A stretch of DNA of 64,000 nt from Streptomyces actuosus (GTDB taxonomy: Bacteria; Actinomycetota; Actinomycetes; Streptomycetales; Streptomycetaceae). The position numbers and the translations under genes are program-made. Under the pieces are notes generated by a model. It worked only from the letters and a program-made list of their open reading frames with translations. It did not search any database and was not told the DNA's origin. Numbering within the stretch: position 1 is the stretch's first letter; every line of letters begins with the position of its first letter. Positions 61,755 through 64,000 of the stretch are shown one piece after another. The stretch is from NCBI RefSeq assembly GCF_016921115.1, contig NZ_JAFFZS010000007.1:62001-126000 (forward strand), written 5' to 3'.

Positions 61755-62141
61755 ATGAAGATCACCCTCGACAGTCCCGCCCGCGCCCCCCAGCCGCTGA
61801 GCCCCTACTACTCCCAGGTCGCCCGGGTCGAACAGGCCGACGGCAGCGCCCTGTTGTTCGTCTCCGGACAAACAGCCGAGGGCGCCACGCTCGCCGAGCA
61901 GAGCCGCGGTGTCTTCGAGGCGCTGGAGGCGCTGCTCGGGGCCCACGGCGCTGGCCTGGGCGACGTGATCAACATCCGCACCTACCTCACCGACATCTCG
62001 GGACTCGCCGAATACGCCGCCGTTCGGGGGGAGTTCCTCACCGGTACTCCGCCCACGAGCTTGACCGTCGAGGTGCCGCGGCTGTTCCGGTCGGAGGCAC
62101 AGATCGAGATCGAGGTGGTCGCGGCACCGGCCGGCGGGTGA
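61755..62141 (+). CDS. RidA-family (YjgF) enamine/imine deaminase-like protein
   Basis: A 128-residue RidA-family protein with LLFVSGQTAEGATLAEQSRG, VINIRTYLTDISGLAEYAAV and PTSLTVEVPRLFRSEAQIEI. The arginine expected to bind substrate carboxylate in archetypal RidA (near the RxxxxV region) is visible as R in VPRLFR, though subfamily is unclear. ATG at 61755 follows GAGGAG. Its stop overlaps the next start by 4 bp. Regulated probably by the divergent LysR protein. Confidence 0.9.
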   Translation: MKITLDSPARAPQPLSPYYSQVARVEQADGSALLFVSGQTAEGATLAEQSRGVFEALEALLGAHGAGLGDVINIRTYLTDISGLAEYAAVRGEFLTGTPPTSLTVEVPRLFRSEAQIEIEVVAAPAGG

Positions 62142-62491
62142 TACTGCGGATCATGAAGGCAGTCAGAGCAGTCAACCTGGGGGTCCTGTTCCTCGTCGAG
62201 CTCGGCGCCGTCGCAGCCGCCGCCTACTGGGGTGTGACCCTCGACGTCCCCGCCGGGCTCGCCTGGCTGCTCGGGCTCGCCGCCCCTGCCGCACTGATCG
62301 TGCTGTGGGGGTTGTTCGGCTCGCCCAAGGCGCCGTACCGCACCCGGGGAGCGGCCCGCACCGGCTTCGAGGTGCTGTGGTTCGGGGCGGGCGCGGTCGC
62401 GCTGGCCGCCGCCGGAGCCGTCGGCTGGGCGGTCGCCTTCGCCCTCGTCTGCCTCGCGACCAAGACGCTGGCGGCCGCCTGGCGCCAGTGA
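62138..62491 (+). CDS. YrdB-family (DUF2568) small membrane protein
   Basis: A 117-residue protein with four hydrophobic segments (LGVLFLVELGAVAAAAYWGV, LAWLLGLAAPAALIVLWGLF, VLWFGAGAVALAAAGAVGWA, FALVCLATKTLAAAW) and the family motif FGSPKAPYRTRGAARTGFEV. Function unknown. The GTG at 62138 overlaps the ridA stop by 4 bp; an ATG at 62153 is the alternative. Confidence 0.87.
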   Translation: MILRIMKAVRAVNLGVLFLVELGAVAAAAYWGVTLDVPAGLAWLLGLAAPAALIVLWGLFGSPKAPYRTRGAARTGFEVLWFGAGAVALAAAGAVGWAVAFALVCLATKTLAAAWRQ

Positions 62492-62595
62492 CCTCCGCCC
62501 GCCGTCCCACCCTGCTCGGTCGACCGGAAACGCGGCTGACCGCAAAGCGGCTGACCGGAAGACGCGGCTGACCGCGAACGCGGTTGCTCGGCCGC

Positions 62596-63189
62596 TCAGC
62601 AACCCCGCTGGTCGACGTGCTCGCCCAGCAGCAGCAGGAAGTCCCGGAACGCTGCCGGCATGTCCACCGACTCCGGGTCCAGCAGCCACTGGTACTGGAG
62701 CCCGTCCATCACCGCCACCAGCAGCGGAGCCGTGCGCTCGGGGGACAGCCCGTTGGGCAGCCGGTCGCCGTACGCGGAACGCAGGACGCCCGCCATGGTG
62801 TCCCGCACCCTGCGGTAGCGATCGGTGAAGTACTCGCGGGCCGGGTGTCCCTCCGTGACACTCTCGCCGAGCAGCGCCGAGAACGTCTGGATGATGGCGG
62901 GCCGCATCGCGTTGTACTCGACGAGGGAGGTCAGCAGGTCGACCCGCCACCGGCTGTCCGGCACCGCGTCCCACTGGTCGCGCTCCTTGAGCACGGCGAC
63001 CAGCAGCGCCTCCTTGGTCGGGAAGTGGTGCAGCAGCCCCTGCTGGGTCAGTCCCACCCGTTCGGCCACCGCGGCCAGGCTCGCACCCCGGTAGCCGCGC
63101 TCGGCGATCACCTCCAGGGCGGCCCGGACGATCTCCGCGCGTCGCTCCGCGCTCCTGACCCGTGCGCTCATGCGGTCACCGTACGCCAT
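62596..63189 (-). CDS. TetR-family regulator of the adjacent glycoside hydrolase
   Basis: A 197-residue TetR protein. The helix-turn-helix is at about residues 14-62 (AEIVRAALEVIAERGYRGAS, VGLTQQGLLHHFPTKEALLV) and an effector domain follows. I chose the ATG at 63189, with GAGGGG 5-6 nt upstream; 63171 is an alternative. It is divergent from the family 3 glycoside hydrolase gene. The inverted repeat GTCAT-n11-ATGAC at 63200-63220 may be its operator. Confidence 0.9.
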   Translation of the reverse strand: MAYGDRMSARVRSAERRAEIVRAALEVIAERGYRGASLAAVAERVGLTQQGLLHHFPTKEALLVAVLKERDQWDAVPDSRWRVDLLTSLVEYNAMRPAIIQTFSALLGESVTEGHPAREYFTDRYRRVRDTMAGVLRSAYGDRLPNGLSPERTAPLLVAVMDGLQYQWLLDPESVDMPAAFRDFLLLLGEHVDQRGC

Positions 63190-63291
63190 ACGACCCCTCG
63201 TCATATAACGGGAAGATGACAAAACCTACCGAGTCACAGGCGACGGGTGCACGATGGGGGACCGCACGGACGTCACCGAGGAGGCACCGCC

Positions 63292-64000
63292 ATGCCGGAG
63301 ACCCGGCCCACCCCTGCCGACGGGGACCGCGAGGCAGCCGTCGCATCCGCCCTGGGCGCGCTCGACCTGGACACCAAGACCCGGCTCCTGGCCGGGCAGG
63401 ACGTCTGGTCCCTGCCCGCCCTGCCGGAGATCGGCCTGCGGTCCCTCGTGATGTCCGACGGCCCGATCGGCGTCCGGGGCGCGCGCTGGTCCGCCGACGA
63501 CCCCTCCATCGCCCTGCCCTCCCCGACCGCGCTCGCCGCGACCTGGGATCCCGCGCTCGCCCACCGCGCCGGTGTCCTGCTCGCCCAGGAGGCCCGGCGC
63601 AAGGGCGTCCACGTGCTCCTCGCCCCCACCGTCAACCTCCACCGCTCCCCGCTCGGCGGACGTCACTTCGAGGCCTACAGCGAGGACCCGTACCTGACCG
63701 GTGCCATCGGCGCCGGCTACGTGCGGGGTGTGCAGTCCGGCGGCATCGGCGCCACCATGAAGCACTTCGTCGCCAACGACGCCGAGACCGACCGATTCAC
63801 GGTCGACAACCGGGTGGGCGAACGTGCGCTGCGCGAGATCTACCTGGCTCCCTTCGAGGCCATCGTCGAGCACGCCCGCCCGTGGGGTGTCATGACCGCC
63901 TACAACACCGTCAACGGCACGACCATGACCGAGCACCACCATCTGGTGAACGAGGTGCTGCGCGGAGAATGGGGCTTCGACGGCTGCAACGTCTCCGACT
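63292..64000 (+). CDS. Family 3 glycoside hydrolase (beta-glucosidase-like), N-terminal part
   Basis: The first 236 codons are inside the window; the gene runs off the right edge. The segments RLLAGQDVWSLPALPEIGL, LVMSDGPIGVRGARW, LLAPTVNLHRSPLGGRHFEA and ATMKHFVANDAETDRF are typical of GH3 N-terminal barrels, with the KH and N of KHFVAND binding substrate. The last residues, GFDGCNVSD, bring the catalytic nucleophile Asp to the final bases of the window. GAGGAGG lies 8 nt before the ATG. It probably hydrolyses beta-linked gluco- or xylo-oligosaccharides under the divergent TetR regulator. Confidence 0.92.
   Translation, partial: MPETRPTPADGDREAAVASALGALDLDTKTRLLAGQDVWSLPALPEIGLRSLVMSDGPIGVRGARWSADDPSIALPSPTALAATWDPALAHRAGVLLAQEARRKGVHVLLAPTVNLHRSPLGGRHFEAYSEDPYLTGAIGAGYVRGVQSGGIGATMKHFVANDAETDRFTVDNRVGERALREIYLAPFEAIVEHARPWGVMTAYNTVNGTTMTEHHHLVNEVLRGEWGFDGCNVSD

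Noticed and set aside
1..64000. tRNA, rRNA, CRISPR arrays, prophage or integrase genes
   Set aside because: None of their characteristic sequences or gene sets was seen on either strand.

Overview
The window is high-GC actinobacterial DNA and almost certainly comes from a Streptomyces chromosome. The signs are near-total G/C at third codon positions, frequent GTG and TTG starts with GGAGG-type ribosome binding sites, chains of 4-bp ATGA/GTGA overlaps, and families typical of the genus (SCO2400-type zinc-ribbon protein, a MatB very close to the S. coelicolor enzyme, MAB_1171c family, an MreB-like paralogue). No rRNA, tRNA, CRISPR array or intact insertion sequence was seen. Two short relics of IS200/IS605-type (TnpB) elements are present.

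Layout. 1-3.4 kb: a complete stressosome-type operon on the minus strand (RsbR-RsbS-RsbT-ATPase/SpoIIE phosphatase), every junction a 4-bp overlap, running into a PAS sensor protein cut by the window edge. 3.8-4.6 kb: a ribosome-hibernation protein, next to a nitroreductase relic. 5.1-8.9 kb: a TetR regulator and a MacB/FtsX-like ABC exporter with matching palindromic operators. 9.4-11.5 kb: LysR and divergent short-chain dehydrogenase, then a CxxC mini-thioredoxin. 11.6-17.4 kb: a sigma-like/zinc-finger/membrane/lectin fusion, an orphan sugar-binding lipoprotein and a large secreted protein. 17.6-19.7 kb: KtrAB-type potassium uptake. 20.4-21.4 kb: a divergent MreB-like protein.

21.6-29.4 kb is the most unusual part: a four-gene minus-strand operon encoding a trypco1 (CU044_2847-type) protein, a trypsin-like protease with a VMAP-like C-terminal half, a MoxR AAA+ ATPase and a 1490-residue protein. 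The last fuses a SAV_2336-type N-terminus, a pseudokinase, a winged-helix/BTAD-like module and a HAD-like domain lacking its nucleophile. This matches the NTP-dependent conflict (defence-like) systems described computationally by Aravind and colleagues. A tnpB relic and a probable 19-residue hydrophobic peptide gene lie just upstream.

30-38 kb: malonyl-CoA metabolism (AccDA fusion and MatB), a methyltransferase, a MerR-PP2C fusion, small proteins, and an IclR/SMP-30 lactonase pair. 38.3-41.6 kb: an operon of ImmA/IrrE-type metalloprotease, MAB_1171c membrane protein and FAD monooxygenase. 41.9-45.6 kb: TauE/SafE permease, a DUF4360 secreted protein, and a class I/II aminotransferase with a Pro-Gln tail. 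45.7-53.2 kb: a sugar catabolic block (enolase-superfamily dehydratase, zinc dehydrogenase, U32-like protein, ChvE/GguA/GguB-type ABC importer) with a shared motif upstream of two of its transcription units. 53.5-64 kb: SCO2400-type protein, MarR/NADPH oxidoreductase with a large operator, Ohr, a serine hydrolase, a helical protein, EI24 membrane protein, LysR/RidA/YrdB, TetR, and the start of a family 3 glycoside hydrolase that runs off the right edge.
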